Positions 21,797 through 32,492 of a DNA stretch of 64,000 nucleotides are shown here, one piece after another. The stretch's first letter is position 1. Each line of letters opens with the position of its first letter. Below the pieces are notes generated by a model. The model was not told the origin of the DNA and made no database searches. It saw only the letters and a list, made by a program, of their open reading frames with translations. The stretch is from Trichobilharzia regenti (Eukaryota > Platyhelminthes > Trematoda > Strigeidida > Schistosomatidae). Made by a program: the position numbers and the translations under genes. Location: positions 59,864,440 to 59,928,439 of the forward strand of contig OX235262.1 in the NCBI GenBank assembly GCA_944472135.2. Reading direction: 5' to 3'.

Positions 21797-22213
21797 AATG
21801 AGTTATTAATTAAACGGTTACTTGGATATTCAGTTAACGTTCATTGCTACAAATTATCAATGTAATGCACAGAAAAGTTCACTGCTGGAATCATGTCTAC
21901 TGAAAGAATCTGTGCACCGGTTGTAGAATTGTCTTCGGATGAGGATAAGAGATTCCTGCAAAAAATCCAAAGTATACAACAAGGTTATGAATGGAGGAAG
22001 TAGACAGTATAAACCAGTGAGAAGACGAAGATGACCAACAGTAAGTACACTGTATTTTAGATTATACTGGGAAATTACTTATATCCTGACAAAAATCGTT
22101 TTAAATAAAAGTCTTGTACAATGTCTCTAATTTCACAATCTAACAAAAACGTGTACAATCATATTGTTACGTACTCCACAAGTGTAGTTGAAACGACGCA
22201 ACGCAGATAAGTA
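21797..22213 (+). repeat. 415-bp direct repeat, copy 2, with short ORF and donor-like site
   Basis: Copy of 16380-16795. An ATG at 21893 opens 36 codons (ICAPVVELSSDEDKRFLQKI in the middle, acidic patch SSDED), ending in TAG at 22003. A donor-like GTAAGT lies at 22041. The repeat sits between near-identical segments with CATTATTCCCTATGA (21780s) and TTATTATTCCCTATGA (22460s). It could be an exon-derived duplicated segment or an unknown non-autonomous element. Confidence 0.75.
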
Positions 22214-22450
22214 TGCGCCGGTGGCACAGCGGTTAGGATGCTCACCAACCATGCACGTGGTCCAGGGTTTGATCCCCGGCCACAGACACACTCCTTCACC
22301 TCGTCAAGCCAGTAGCAAGAATGGTAAAGATGGAAGGTTGGGCATGAAGCTATCAACCCCATCCCGTAAAAATAAACATCACTGCTACCGGAACTTCAAG
22401 ACTCTAGCTTGAAGGTCTATGTTCCACTGAGAACGTGAAGGAATTAAAAA
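22214..22450 (+). repeat. tRNA-headed SINE with RTE-type tail
   Basis: Full copy. Head TGCGCCGGTGGCACAGCGG (A box TGGCACAGCGG), B box GGTTTGATCCCC, body GGCATGAAGCTATCAACCCC, tail GGTCTATGTTCCACTGAGAA. The body motif is the same as the 5' UTR of the intact RTE (41316-41366) and the tail is the RTE 3' end. Inserted exactly at the end of the 415-bp repeat. Confidence 0.85.
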
Positions 22451-22639
22451 AGAAACTGTCTTTTTATTATTCCCTATGAACAAATTACAGAATAAAATAT
22501 TAATGCTACTAATAGGAAATAAGATATAATTAACAGGGAGCCATCCTTGCATGTTTTTGATTAATTTTCAGCTACATATTTATCGACAAAAACATCTTCA
22601 AAGGCTGTATAATTGTATTTATACCTACGAAAAAAACGT

Positions 22640-23060
22640 GATAGTTTATTTTTGAGTAATAGGGTGTGTGTGTGTGTGTATGACAGAATTGATATGACCA
22701 TAGTAGAATAAGACAACGAACAAAATTTTCTTCAAACGTAGTTCTGGGTTACACTGATAAATCGCCAGTGCCTCTGCCATAAACCTAAAACCCATTGTAT
22801 GTATCATCGGTTTCAATGTGTAGGTCATCTTAAAATATCACTCAGATGGAGCCAAGTGGCATGGGTTTATCAGATGCTTGAAAGTTGACCTAGTAACTGT
22901 TTTACGTCTCCCTCTAACTAACCATGCCAGATAATGTTCCGAGATGTGTTTAGAAAGTGTGAGCTTTGCACGGCCAATATAACTAGCTGTACATCAGTAA
23001 GTGAATTTAATAACATACGTTGAAGTGATTCGAAGCGACAGTTTGTCTCTCATAAATCCA
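22640..23060 (-). pseudogene. Penelope-like element D, GIY-YIG endonuclease fragment
   Basis: On the minus strand TASYIGRAKLTLSKHISEHY (about 22930-22990) matches the GIY-YIG signature and the R...R..EH motif, followed by STFKHLINPCHLAP (STI..HL...GH motif) and FMAEALAIYQCNPELRLKK, the C-terminal A(E)A(I)..PELC segment of this PLE type. Stops occur between segments. Upstream RT sequence to about 23760 is too diverged to call. Confidence 0.7.
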
Positions 23061-23758
23061 AGAATCATTCATCAACTTTAGAGATTGGTCTCTAGCTCAA
23101 CCGAGAAGAAAGCTATTCTCAGAGATTTGCATAAGTAGTTCTTCAGAATCTCAGCTGTGGTGTCTGTCACCTTTAAATTCGACAGTGATAAACAGTTGTT
23201 TATTTGGTACCATTTGAATTCATTAGGGTTTCTACTTTACCTTCATGTTTTTCTCCATGAATATTTCAGCATATCTCTTTTCTCTTTAGTTCATCATCGA
23301 TCGTATCATTTGGTGAATATCCTCTTTATATATGAAGATAAGGAGCGAATAAGATTTCTTTTTATTTTCAAAGGGACCATTCTATATTGGTTTCTTGCTG
23401 ATTGATCTCTGTAGAAAACCATCAGATTTTTTTTTGAGCAGAAAATTCGAAAAATCGAATTCATAGTTCATTTCTAATTATCACATAAACTTGATACGAT
23501 TGTGGCGGTTTTCTGAAATCCTTTTTTAGCATTTGGATGTCAGCATTTTTGTTACACTCATTGAATTCCTTCCTAAATAAATCATACTTGTTCTAACAAT
23601 ATATTACTGATAGATATCAATAGTTGAAAGTTAGTTTTACTAACCATTTGATATTACAAGTTAGATATGGAGTTTTCCAAATATCCGAAGATCCATTCAC
23701 ACATTTATTCATTTGTGTTCTGTTCCATTGGAGTAAGAGTAGAATTTAGACATAACGG
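23061..23758. other. no gene recognised; possibly decayed PLE
   Basis: Lies upstream of the PLE-D endonuclease on the same strand and may be its ruined reverse transcriptase, but no motif survives. Confidence 0.35.
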
Positions 23759-24096
23759 TGTAACAACAGAAGACAAGGGCCAGGAAACAGATCGTTTATG
23801 GAGGAAATCAACACATATTTATATATTTTTATGTACATTATTATAGCTTATTCAAGTAAATAAACACAGTCTTCTGATTGGTTGTTTCTCACAGAAAGTT
23901 AACTTAGCATCTGTTTGTGACTGTTTCTTGAATGTCAGATCATCTATATGTTAACTGTATCCGCCTACGCAAAACCTGCTGTAGTTGGTTGTTGAATCAG
24001 TCTGTGTTCATATTTTCTCACGACCAGTATTGAGGACGTAAACATTGACTTAAATTACTGTCTACCGATTTCGGCTAGTAGCCAGCCCTCAACACA
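23759..24096 (-). repeat. 3' LTR of a small LTR retrotransposon
   Basis: Read on the minus strand it starts TGTGTTGAGGGCTGGC and ends CTTCTGTTGTTACA, i.e. TG...CA. Copies at 24519-24831 and 31800-32134 have the same limits. A purine-rich tract GACGAGGGGACGAG (24097-24110) directly precedes it on the minus strand, which is the expected polypurine tract position. Confidence 0.8.
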
Positions 24097-24518
24097 CTCG
24101 TCCCCTCGTCAAAGACTTGCGACTGAAGTTGGTTCGGTCTTCTTGGTTCTAGGGGCTTTGCTCGTTTGTGTTGCTCTCTGGCATCTCAGCACTTGCTGAT
24201 GTTCATCTGCTTCTCCTTTTTTACCATTGCGATTGTGTCTGCATAACCCCATCTCAACGTGACCATATGTGGTCCTTCCCACTGTGGAAACTGTTTGCCT
24301 GACCCTGTCTCACATTCGTCAGTATTTCGCCCCACACTTTCATAAACTGCTTTCACCCGACCTCACAGCAGCGTCCCAAGTAGTAGCTTCACCGCTGACG
24401 GATCTTGAACGCCACTCAACTGTACAGAAGTCTCGAAGTCCTGCCCGAAGGTCCATATGTCTCCATCAAAAACTGCAGGGCATAGGCTTTCCATTTGTTG
24501 GTAGGCAGCGACACCAAG
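24097..24518 (-). mobile_element. internal region of a deleted LTR retrotransposon, gag remnant
   Basis: Only about 420 bp lie between the LTRs. On the minus strand it begins with a primer-binding-site candidate TGGTGTCGCTGCC (24504-24516, two bases from the LTR), then a reading frame with AAYQQMESLCPAVFDGDIW and TFGQDFETSVQLSGVQDPSA and VKLLLGTLL, which reads like the start of a gag-type protein (F.G....F...FE pattern), and ends in the polypurine tract. No protease, RT or integrase remains, so it could only move with help. The tRNA primer is not identified. Confidence 0.7.
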
Positions 24519-24831
24519 TTTAACAACAGAAGACAAGGGCCAGGAAACAGATCGTTTATTAGGGAAACCAACACGCATTTATAGATTTTCCTGTACATAT
24601 TATAGATTATTATTAGCAGAAAAACACAGTCTTCTGATTGGTTGTTTCTCACAAAAAGTTAACCTTGCATCTGTTTGTGACTGTTCCTTGAATATCAGAT
24701 CATCTATATGTTAACTGCATCCGCCTAAGCAACGCCTTTGTTCTCATTTTTCCCACGACCCAAATTGGGGACATAAGCATTGACGTAAATTACTGTCCAC
24801 CAATTTTGTCTAACAGCCAGCTCTCACCACA
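24519..24831 (-). repeat. 5' LTR of the same element
   Basis: On the minus strand it runs from TGTGGTGAGAGCTGGCTG to CTGTTGTTAAA (the final CA is mutated to AA). About 20 bp shorter than the partner. No matching target-site duplication is visible outside the two LTRs (ACGG versus ATAG). Confidence 0.8.
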
Positions 24832-25199
24832 ATAGTAACATAGACTTTCATATTATGTCGCTTTATTTTATTACAAAGCCTATGGATAAGTGGCTTTATT
24901 ATACGGGTGACGTTTTTAGCATCATGAATTACTCATCATTATATCGGTATATTCACACAACTCCCTGACTTGCTTTTCCACAGCCTAACTTCCTCCTGGT
25001 TTTTGTTACAGAGACAGATTTTGCGTCATTCCAGTGGAAATGTAGCCAAATAAGAAAGAAAGCATTTCTATTGAATTACTACCCACCAGAATTTATTCAG
25101 AATGGTATTAAGACCGATTAGAGAAATAAAAATATTAGGGAAAGTAATATGAAGTAATAATAATAAGTAATATACGAGTCAGTGCTTAGGATTCATAAT
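24832..25199. other. no gene or repeat recognised
   Basis: AT-rich non-coding sequence. Confidence 0.5.
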
Positions 25200-25420
25200 A
25201 GGGTTGGAATTAGGGTGGCATTCAATTCAGCCAACTCACTCAGCGATAGGCTTTTTTATTTGAAGGACCTGATAGATCTAATTCAGAAATATATTATAAC
25301 CTACTGGATATAAAGTCGTATAAAAATTACTGATATGACTGCGTCAGCAATAAGTTGTGATCAAAACGTCATCCAGATACTAACACCGTGTACAACTGTT
25401 TTTAATATCACACAAACGCA
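25200..25420 (+). repeat. Penelope-like element C tail, degenerate
   Basis: GTTGTGATCAAAACGTCATCCAG at about 25357-25380 matches the hammerhead-like PLE-C tails at 45655, 58190 and 19150. Upstream TTAGGGTGGCATTCAA is shared with 13060. No coding sequence survives. Confidence 0.5.
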
Positions 25421-26059
25421 TGCAATCTAGAAACTATGCTTTTAGGGACATACTGTACATAACTCTCGTCCAAGAGCATTAGTAGATTGAGCAATGTGCC
25501 TCTCAATGATGAGGGAAAATTACAAGAAGTTCAGCAAAGATATCTATTCGGTGATTTCATTCCCAAAAGCTGTACAATCGCATTTATATACACTAGTTTA
25601 CATGGGTACAATTATTATTTATTTAATTCCACATAGTAACGAAAGGTGATAATAATTTTCAACTTGATATGAAAGTTTGAAGGTACAAATATAGATTACA
25701 AGAGGTATAGAAACAAAAAATTACACATGATTAGAATATAATTTTAAAATAGTTATTTTAAGCGAATTATAGATGTGAACAGGAAAAGCATGGAAACGAA
25801 TTATTTGTTAGGATGATAACAAAAATTAGTAGCAATTACGTAGTTAGATAAGACAGGATCAAAATTAGGTGTACAGGAGGCCAAATGAAGGGATAGTAGC
25901 GCAATATGGTAAGTGGAACTCATAAGATCAAGAAGAATTATCTCTTATTGACGGCAAAAGGAGAAAATATTAGGAGGTTGTAAAGATGAGTTAAGGAAAT
26001 CATATAACAAAGAGTTATCAAGGGATGAGTTGCCAGGATAATTGAAGTCCAACGACTGA
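25421..26059. other. no gene recognised; possible RTE 3' scraps
   Basis: A stretch near 25880-26000 (AAGTGGAACTCATAAGATCA, TTAGGAGGTTGTAAAGATGA) faintly resembles the RTE C-terminal WNP and WRRSCEE segments, but is too diverged to call. Confidence 0.3.
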
Positions 26060-26760
26060 CTCCTTTTGGACGTATAGATCAGTTTTCAATTGTTTTATTG
26101 CGATAACCTTAGCAATTCGAAGAAGACCTGATCTATTTTGTGTATTAATTAATTAAACTAATCTCAGCGCGTCTACTTGGCGTCCTGTGTCTAACAGGTG
26201 TTTGGTGATTGAAGAGCCTAAACTGTTTGGCCCCTTTAGTCGAATTCTCCTTGATACATGCCCAAAGAATTTGACGTAGGCCGTTCTTTCTGTTTTTTGC
26301 AATCTAACTGCTCCCGTAGATAAATGCGGATTCGTATCCACAGTTGCATGTAACATATAAGGGGCACTTGTTGATCTTTGACTGCACCAACAAGGAGGAT
26401 TTCTGGAGCAGAGAGACTAGTTCTGCTGCAGGATACCTCCTGGACAGGGCTACACTTGGTCTTTTGTTAATGATTTTCATAATACATCGCCTTTGAAATC
26501 GAGTTCGAAGGAAACTTCTCGCTGGCAGTAGATTCAACGTGTTCCTTGCATTTATTTGGTAATAGTGCTTGTCAGGTGATCAAATTCCTTTGGCTCTAGA
26601 AAAAAGTGCTTTCAACAGATTTCTTTTGTAACTGACTGGGCGGAAGTTGTTGAAGTTAAGGTAGAAGCCACTCTATTTTTATTTACGAAATGTCAACCTC
26701 TCGATTGTTGCATCTATTTTCCTCTCCAAGTTTATATCCAGGAGGTGGGAATTTTAGCGT
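26060..26760 (-). pseudogene. Penelope-like element D, RT C-terminus and GIY-YIG
   Basis: On the minus strand: a segment like the RT thumb (YKRNLLKALFSRAKGI, near 26590-26640), then LNLLPARSFLRTRFQRRC, CPLYVTCNCGYESAFIYGSS (GIY-YIG type Cys pair then A.IYG), VKFFGHVSRRIRLKGPNS, SSITKHLLDTGRQVDALRLV (STI..HL.DTGH motif) and INTQNRSGLLRIAKVIAIKQ then LKTDLYVQKESVVGLQLSW, the conserved end of this endonuclease type. Two frameshifts interrupt the otherwise good order. The most complete PLE endonuclease region in the window. Confidence 0.75.
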
Positions 26761-28757
26761 CTTCCTACTCCGTCCTGAAAGTTATGCTGTTATTTACATT
26801 GCTTAATAAGCCTAAAAGAGATGAAGCGTGACTCAAATATTGCACACTGTGACGCTCTTACAATATGCCTGTTGATAGACAAAAGTATGTTAAGAATTCT
26901 ACAGTGACTTATTTTATTAAAGACTATAGGTTGTACACAAATAATAAGAACCACCAAAATAAAGTGAATGCATATTGTTCTGCACCAACGTTTGTTCTTT
27001 CTCTGCTAAAAGTTATAATATGGAATGCTTTTATGAAATTTCGTAATTCTTGTTTGCAATAATGATTAATTTGAGTAACTTTCAACAACTAATATCTGTT
27101 GGCAGCATGTGCCATGTACTACATCACATACCATCCTTTGATGTGCGTGTATATATGTGAAGTATTTCTGTAATCATATTTTATTCGCTCTTCATCCAAT
27201 TCGATTTCTGTTTTACATACGTTTTCACAATTAATTAATTATAAGGAACGGATTGTTTTTATTTTTTGGCCCAGTGTACATGATGCTTCCAATTGGCTTT
27301 GAACGTAATGTCTACGAAGAGAGTTTGAAAATGTTGCGTAAATGTGTTGCGTAACTATGAAATCCGCAAACACGTATGCCAAGGGACTTAACCCTAAGTT
27401 CCTGTGATTTGCGAAGACGCTCAGAATCGACACCTACTAAGTATGATTATCGACTTGAACTCCAAAACACAAAGACTTGTTATAAGAAAATATATTTTTC
27501 AGCAGTTCAATTCGATATATCATACGGACTCTATAAACAAATGTTTTATGAATAATGTATAGTAATTTTATTCGTATCCTTTCGTCTTCTTTCAACTTGT
27601 ACACGATTGAACCATTCGTGCCTTCGAGTTGCCCACCAATGGCTACCAAGTTCAATCAATCAACGTTCAATGTTCATATTCCTTAACAACGTATGCTGTC
27701 CATTTTAGGATTTTTAAGCTGGAGGCATTCTATCAGGGATCAAAAAAATGCATGAAGTCAATCCAACAACACCTACTTCACATTCCCTGTCAATGTGTTC
27801 ATCTGTGCTGATTGAGGTACATTGGATTGATTGATTGATTGGAATTTCGACAGACATCAGTGCGCCATGGCATGGTTGTGCATCCCTATATTCTTTATAT
27901 ACTATCACTATTGAACAATTGTTTGAACAGACGTAAGTATTATATTCCCACCTCACTAGTTGGGTTTACATCTAGAAAAGCCTTGTTAGCAAGTTAGATT
28001 TGGCCGGGCTAAGAGGTCAGAATGTTGTGTGGTCAGAGTGATGGTCAAACAGTTATCATGGCTGTTATTTCTAGTTGAAGTTAACAGATCATGGTTCAAG
28101 CTTTGCAACTAATTAGCTGTGTAGATGCCCATCTAATATGTTCATATATCTACACACACTGAGTGGTCATTTCACTTTGCTTAAAGCAAGAGAAATGTAT
28201 TTCAAAAGTTCCTAAAGAACCTCTATGGATTAGCATCAATTACATGAATATTGAAAATATAGAGATCGTGCTTATTCATTCTTCTAATCAGTGTCATGAT
28301 TATTATTGCTATTATTCTTATTATTGTCTTCTTATTTATTTATCTGTCTGGCATATTCTTTCATTTGAGTCAACCTTTTCCAGACTAAAAGCTCAGCTGC
28401 AGCTTTTCAGGAAATCTGTCACCTAAACTGTATGTGTTCTCTGTTATCCTGTATGCAACTGGTTAACTGACAAGATTACTTAGATGTCACCCGCATTAAC
28501 CTGAAGTGTTTACTAGCCAAATCGAAGTGATTTTCATTCTCTGAGATAGGCCAAATTAAGCCCTTGACTGATGAGCTCTGCCCAAAACAAAGAAAGCGGC
28601 CTTTCGGTGTCTAAATCACTTCGACCTGGATAGAAAGCACTACTAGTCGAGGTGTGTGGTATTCAAATACTCATCCAGCGTAATACATTTATGCTTGCTT
28701 TGTTGATTGCTACTTATGCTATCAAGAGTATCACATATATGGCTATTTCAATAATTT
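26761..28757. other. no gene or repeat recognised
   Basis: Two kilobases of AT-rich sequence without a recognisable repeat. Several 60-90-codon open frames on both strands lack motifs and splice context. A short GATT run lies near 27823-27840. Confidence 0.4.
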
Positions 28758-28985
28758 TGCGTCGGTGGATAGCGGTTACCACGCTCGCCGACCATGCATA
28801 TGGTCCGGGGTTCGACCCCGGCCGGCGCACTCCTTTACCTCACTGAGCCAGAGATAATCCTGGTAAAAAGGTTGGGCATGAGGCTAGCAACCCCATCCTG
28901 TAAAAATTAAACACTGCTACAGAAACTTCAAGCCACTAGCTTGAAGCCCTATGTTCCACTGGGAACGTGAAGGAAAAATTTTATT
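28758..28985 (+). repeat. tRNA-headed SINE with RTE-type tail, best copy
   Basis: Head with acceptor-like arms TGCGTCGG and CCGGCGCA that can pair with one wobble, A-box region GATAGCGGTTACC, T-arm CCGGGGTTCGACCCCGG with a perfect 5-bp stem and B box GGTTCGACC. Body GGCATGAGGCTAGCAACCCC and ACTGCTACAGAAACTTCA equal the 5' UTR of the intact RTE; tail TTGAAGCCCTATGTTCCACT equals its 3' end. It is joined to the CR1 copy at 28990. Confidence 0.9.
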
Positions 28986-28989
28986 TTGT

Positions 28990-30235
28990 TTCCATTAATT
29001 AGTAATAATAACATTTTGCTTTATTCCAAAACAGAACTTGTGATACAGAAAGGAATTCTCAGCATTTCACTGCATCATTGCATCCAGTTTGTACATTAAC
29101 AATAAATAAAATTCTACATAGATTATGGGTAATAGTATTTAATTTTGATAGCAACATATCAGCATATCGGCAGCAAAGCCAAAAGTGAAGAGAATGTTTG
29201 AAGGTGTTAGAAAAGTAGGTGCCAGCATATTAACTGGCGTAAGCAGAAGAAAGAAACAAAGGAGCACACAACAGAGAAAAAAGAGAGAGAAAAGGACAAG
29301 GAAGAAAGAAAACGTTGTGCCTATGAATGATATGAGTTGGAAAGACGAGATCCAGTTGTTCTACTGACTATTTATTAAGTTATAGGTATCACGCCTAATG
29401 CTTTCTTTATTACACAGAACACGAGCTAAGTGGGGTATGGTTGAGTTTTTATACTTGCTGGTGCGAGCATATAGTTTTCTATACAGGCTTCTGGTCCCGC
29501 CTGATGAGGTACAAGAGGAGAGTTGTGAATGAAGAGGGTGGTGTGAGTCGGATAGAATGGATTTAACCCATTTTTCACATGAGTTCAAGTGCCTATCGAC
29601 CAGAATACTAACAAGCTGGTTAAGTGGCACGTTGGTTACCCTGCTGACAACCTTTAACATCCTGCGTAATAAGGCATAGTCTTTCTTCAGTAGCCATGGA
29701 GAAATTAAGGAGGAACTATAGAGAATAATAGGCAGAATTCGAAAGTTAACGAATTGTAGGAGTAAGGGTTAGGTTATTCCAGAATGTCTTAACTTCTTGA
29801 TGTAGAAGGTAAGACGGATTATTTTCTCAGAAATCATCAAGATATGAGACGACGAGGAAAGATCAGCAGATAGAATGACGCCTAGGTATTTTATTTCCGA
29901 CTTGGTTTCTATTTCAGTGCCATCAATGTTGCACACCTCGTGAGTGCTTACCAGTTTGTTTAGGTCAGATTTGTGCCTAAAGGTGAAATTAACTGTTTGG
30001 CATTTAGAGGGATTTAAGGTTAGACCGTTTTTCTTGAACCACTGGCTGATTTCTGATAAAAAACTACTTAATTTGGAGCGGTCACTTTGACACTTGACAG
30101 GTAAAGATGTAGTCAGATAGTCAGCATATTTAACAAAATTAATGTCATTTGAAGATGGTAAGTCATGTAGAAAGAAAGAAAAGAGAAGTGGGGAGAGTAC
30201 AGTGCAGTGCAGAAACTGTATTGAAGTTTTACCCC
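28990..30235 (-). pseudogene. CR1-type non-LTR retrotransposon, 5'-truncated minus copy
   Basis: On the minus strand, from the RT core onward: LLFSFFLHDLPSSNDINFVK then YADYLTTSLPVK (catalytic YADD changed to YADY), SEISQWFKKNGLTLNPSKCQ, TVNFTFRHKSDLNKLVSTHE, ICLGV-type IKYLGVILSADLS, then the open C-terminal part at 29361-29660 (LNQLVSILVDRH, SSGGTRSLYRKLYARTSK, IPHLARVLCNKESIRR), a 3' UTR and the end GGAATAAAGC at about 29020. Few frameshifts, so relatively young. The plus-strand open frame at 29185-29367 is its antisense shadow. Confidence 0.85.
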
Positions 30236-30639
30236 GAAGTGTGTAAATTGTAAATTACAGATTTGGTCTCATGAGACAATCTCACAGAGTATTTTTAAAA
30301 TGTGAACAACTAGAATTCGACACGGCATATTGCAGAAGCAAATTAACTGATCCATGGTTTGATGATAATCCGTTCACGGTGACGTTGAAGGAATAATGAA
30401 TTATTAATAGTATCGAAAATCAAAGCGAAAGGGGTCACTCAATAATAACCACGTGTTCACAATTAACGCTGATGCAGTAGGAATCACTCTTACGCACACC
30501 ATTACAGCCAGATAAATATCTTAATATTCTATCAAAAATTGCACTTTTAATCAATAATGGCAGTGTTTTCATTCGGCAGATATATTATTATCTTGGACAT
30601 TAAGTATCGGCAGTATTTTGAGTTATTGTGTTCATTCCT

Positions 30640-30815
30640 TTGCGTTCCCCGTTGAACACAGCCACTGGGAAAACTAGCCACTTGTCCAACCTTCCTCCTA
30701 TTCCAAGCTTACAGTTGGCTGGAAAACCATATGAAGTTTGTAGGTGTGCCGGCAGGGAGTTGAACCAGAAACACTTACAAGGAAAGCGAGTATTTCATCA
30801 TTAAACTGATTATGC
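30640..30815 (-). repeat. tRNA-headed SINE with RTE-type tail, minus copy, decayed
   Basis: On the minus strand a head with B-box-like GGTTCAACTCC and the tail TGTGTTCAACGGGGAACGC. The body GGAAGGTTGGACAAGTGGCT is a variant of the family's GGTTGGGCATGAGGCT. Confidence 0.55.
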
Positions 30816-31799
30816 ATATGTTTGATCACAGTTTATACTTATTTCAGTTGTTTCAGCTGGTTTTTTGAACACAGAATATAAGCTGACAACTTATCATAAT
30901 CATGTTTATCCACATTTCTCACAATGGCTATTGTATTTGTATTGTCAGTCCATGAAGTGTTTAACTGGAACACAATAAAAGTGATAATACTGTTAGGGTT
31001 GATGAAAGGTGCATTTTGATCAGGTGGCTCAATCAAAAGTCCTTGAACCATAAATTTTATTTATGTTTATTATTGCCTTTTACTGTATCTTGATCGCATT
31101 GATTAGCCCCCATTTTCGACACATGGTCTCCTTCAATTAATACGTCAATATTACCAGGTGCAATGCCATGAATTCAATTGTTTTGGTAGTAGCTAGCTAC
31201 AGAATCTAGCATACGCATTTCACACTGTTTAGGACCCATCAGTCGGGCGTATCTATTCTCTTGTCAGTGGTAGTATTCTCACTGAGACTGGAATAAAGTC
31301 CCTATCGCTTCAAACGCCAAAGCGTTTGAAAGAAATTAAAATTCACAAATTACTGAATTTTCATCAAGTGAGAAATAGAATAAATGACTATCAAATCTGA
31401 GCAGTGTGTGGACTGAAATTTCTACTAAGTTATGAGCTTTGACAAAACACTTCTTTAGTGATCAATAATTTGTTAAAGATTTGATAGTTGACACTGGTTC
31501 ATTAAGTCATTTGCTTTATATTATCCCATTTTTATCTGAAATACTTTAATTTTGCATACATTATATACATTGGGTTATAATGAAATTTCATAAACTTGAG
31601 TTTTGATTGTGATTGGTTTATTTGCTGTACATTTAGTCGTTTGGTGAGTGGTGATTAACAGTGGAGTTCAGAATGCGCATTTCCACCCTAATTGGGAGTT
31701 GTCAGCTGGATATACCTGCATTCGCAGTCATTGATGGTGTTTCTCTTGAGACCAATCGTTTCAAATGTCAAAACTTTAGAACCATTATTCTGATGATAT
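30816..31799. other. no gene or repeat recognised
   Basis: AT-rich non-coding sequence; the open frame at 30839-31051 has no motif. Confidence 0.45.
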
Positions 31800-32134
31800 T
31801 GTAACAACAGAAGACAAGAGCCACGCAATAGATCGTTTACTAAGGAAATCAACAGATATTTATAGATTTTCATGTACATTATTATAGATCATTGTTAGCA
31901 GACACAGTCTTCTGATTTGTGGTTTCTCGTCGAAAGTTAATCTTTCGTCTCTTTGTGACCGTTTATTGATGTTCAGATTATCCATCTGCAAATTGTATCC
32001 GCCTACGCAAAGTCCGCCGTGATTGGTTGTTGAATCAGTCTTTGTTCTTATTTTTCTCACGACCAATATTGGGGATGTAAACATTGACGTAAATTAATGT
32101 CTATCAATTTGGCTAGCAGCCAGCTCTCACCACA
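31800..32134 (-). repeat. solo LTR with 4-bp target-site duplication
   Basis: 335 bp, same LTR as at 23759 and 24519, from TGTGGTGAGAGCTGGCTG to TTCTGTTGTTACA on the minus strand. Flanked by ATAT on both sides (31796-31799 and 32135-32138). A clean solo LTR left by recombination of a full element. Confidence 0.85.
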
Positions 32135-32306
32135 ATATTAGGATAGGGGTCAGGTATTTTGTCTACGTGTCTGACGCATCTAATTCATGACGGTCACCTT
32201 TGTATCTTCATGGACACTTCGTGTGCATAACTGGCAGAACTTAGTCACCACTCAGAAACAGAAAAAGATGACATATGTTACGGTTTAGGGATTTACCAAT
32301 GCAATG

Positions 32307-32492
32307 TGCGTCGGGGGCACAGCGGTTAGGACTCTCACCAACCATGCACATGGTCGGGGTTCGACCCCTTGCCGACTCACACCTAATATCTATGGTCGGC
32401 CTGCGAAATTTGGGCTACCGATATCACATGCTGAAAATTCCATACTTGCATCAAAACTACGGTGTGGAATCAAGCTATAATTAAAAAAAATC
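32307..32492 (+). repeat. tRNA-headed SINE with CR1-type tail
   Basis: Plus-strand full copy: A box GGGCACAGCGG, B box GGTTCGACCC, CACACCTAATATCTATGGTC, then the CR1-like tail ATGCTGAAAATTCCATACTT and GTGTGGAATCAAGCTATAAT, ending in an A-run. Confidence 0.85.

Noticed and set aside
22214..22290. Functional tRNA gene (A box, B box, acceptor-like arms)
   Set aside because: No proper anticodon arm, and the head continues into the SINE body at every copy.
23759..24831. Two-LTR element as a complete autonomous retrotransposon
   Set aside because: The internal region is about 420 bp and lacks any pol motif.
27823..27840. GATT tandem run as a regulatory element
   Set aside because: Only a few units, no context.
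29185..29367. Lys/Arg-rich 60-codon open frame that looks like a basic nuclear protein
   Set aside because: It is antisense to the 3' UTR of the CR1 copy on the minus strand; the charge comes from an AG-rich strand.
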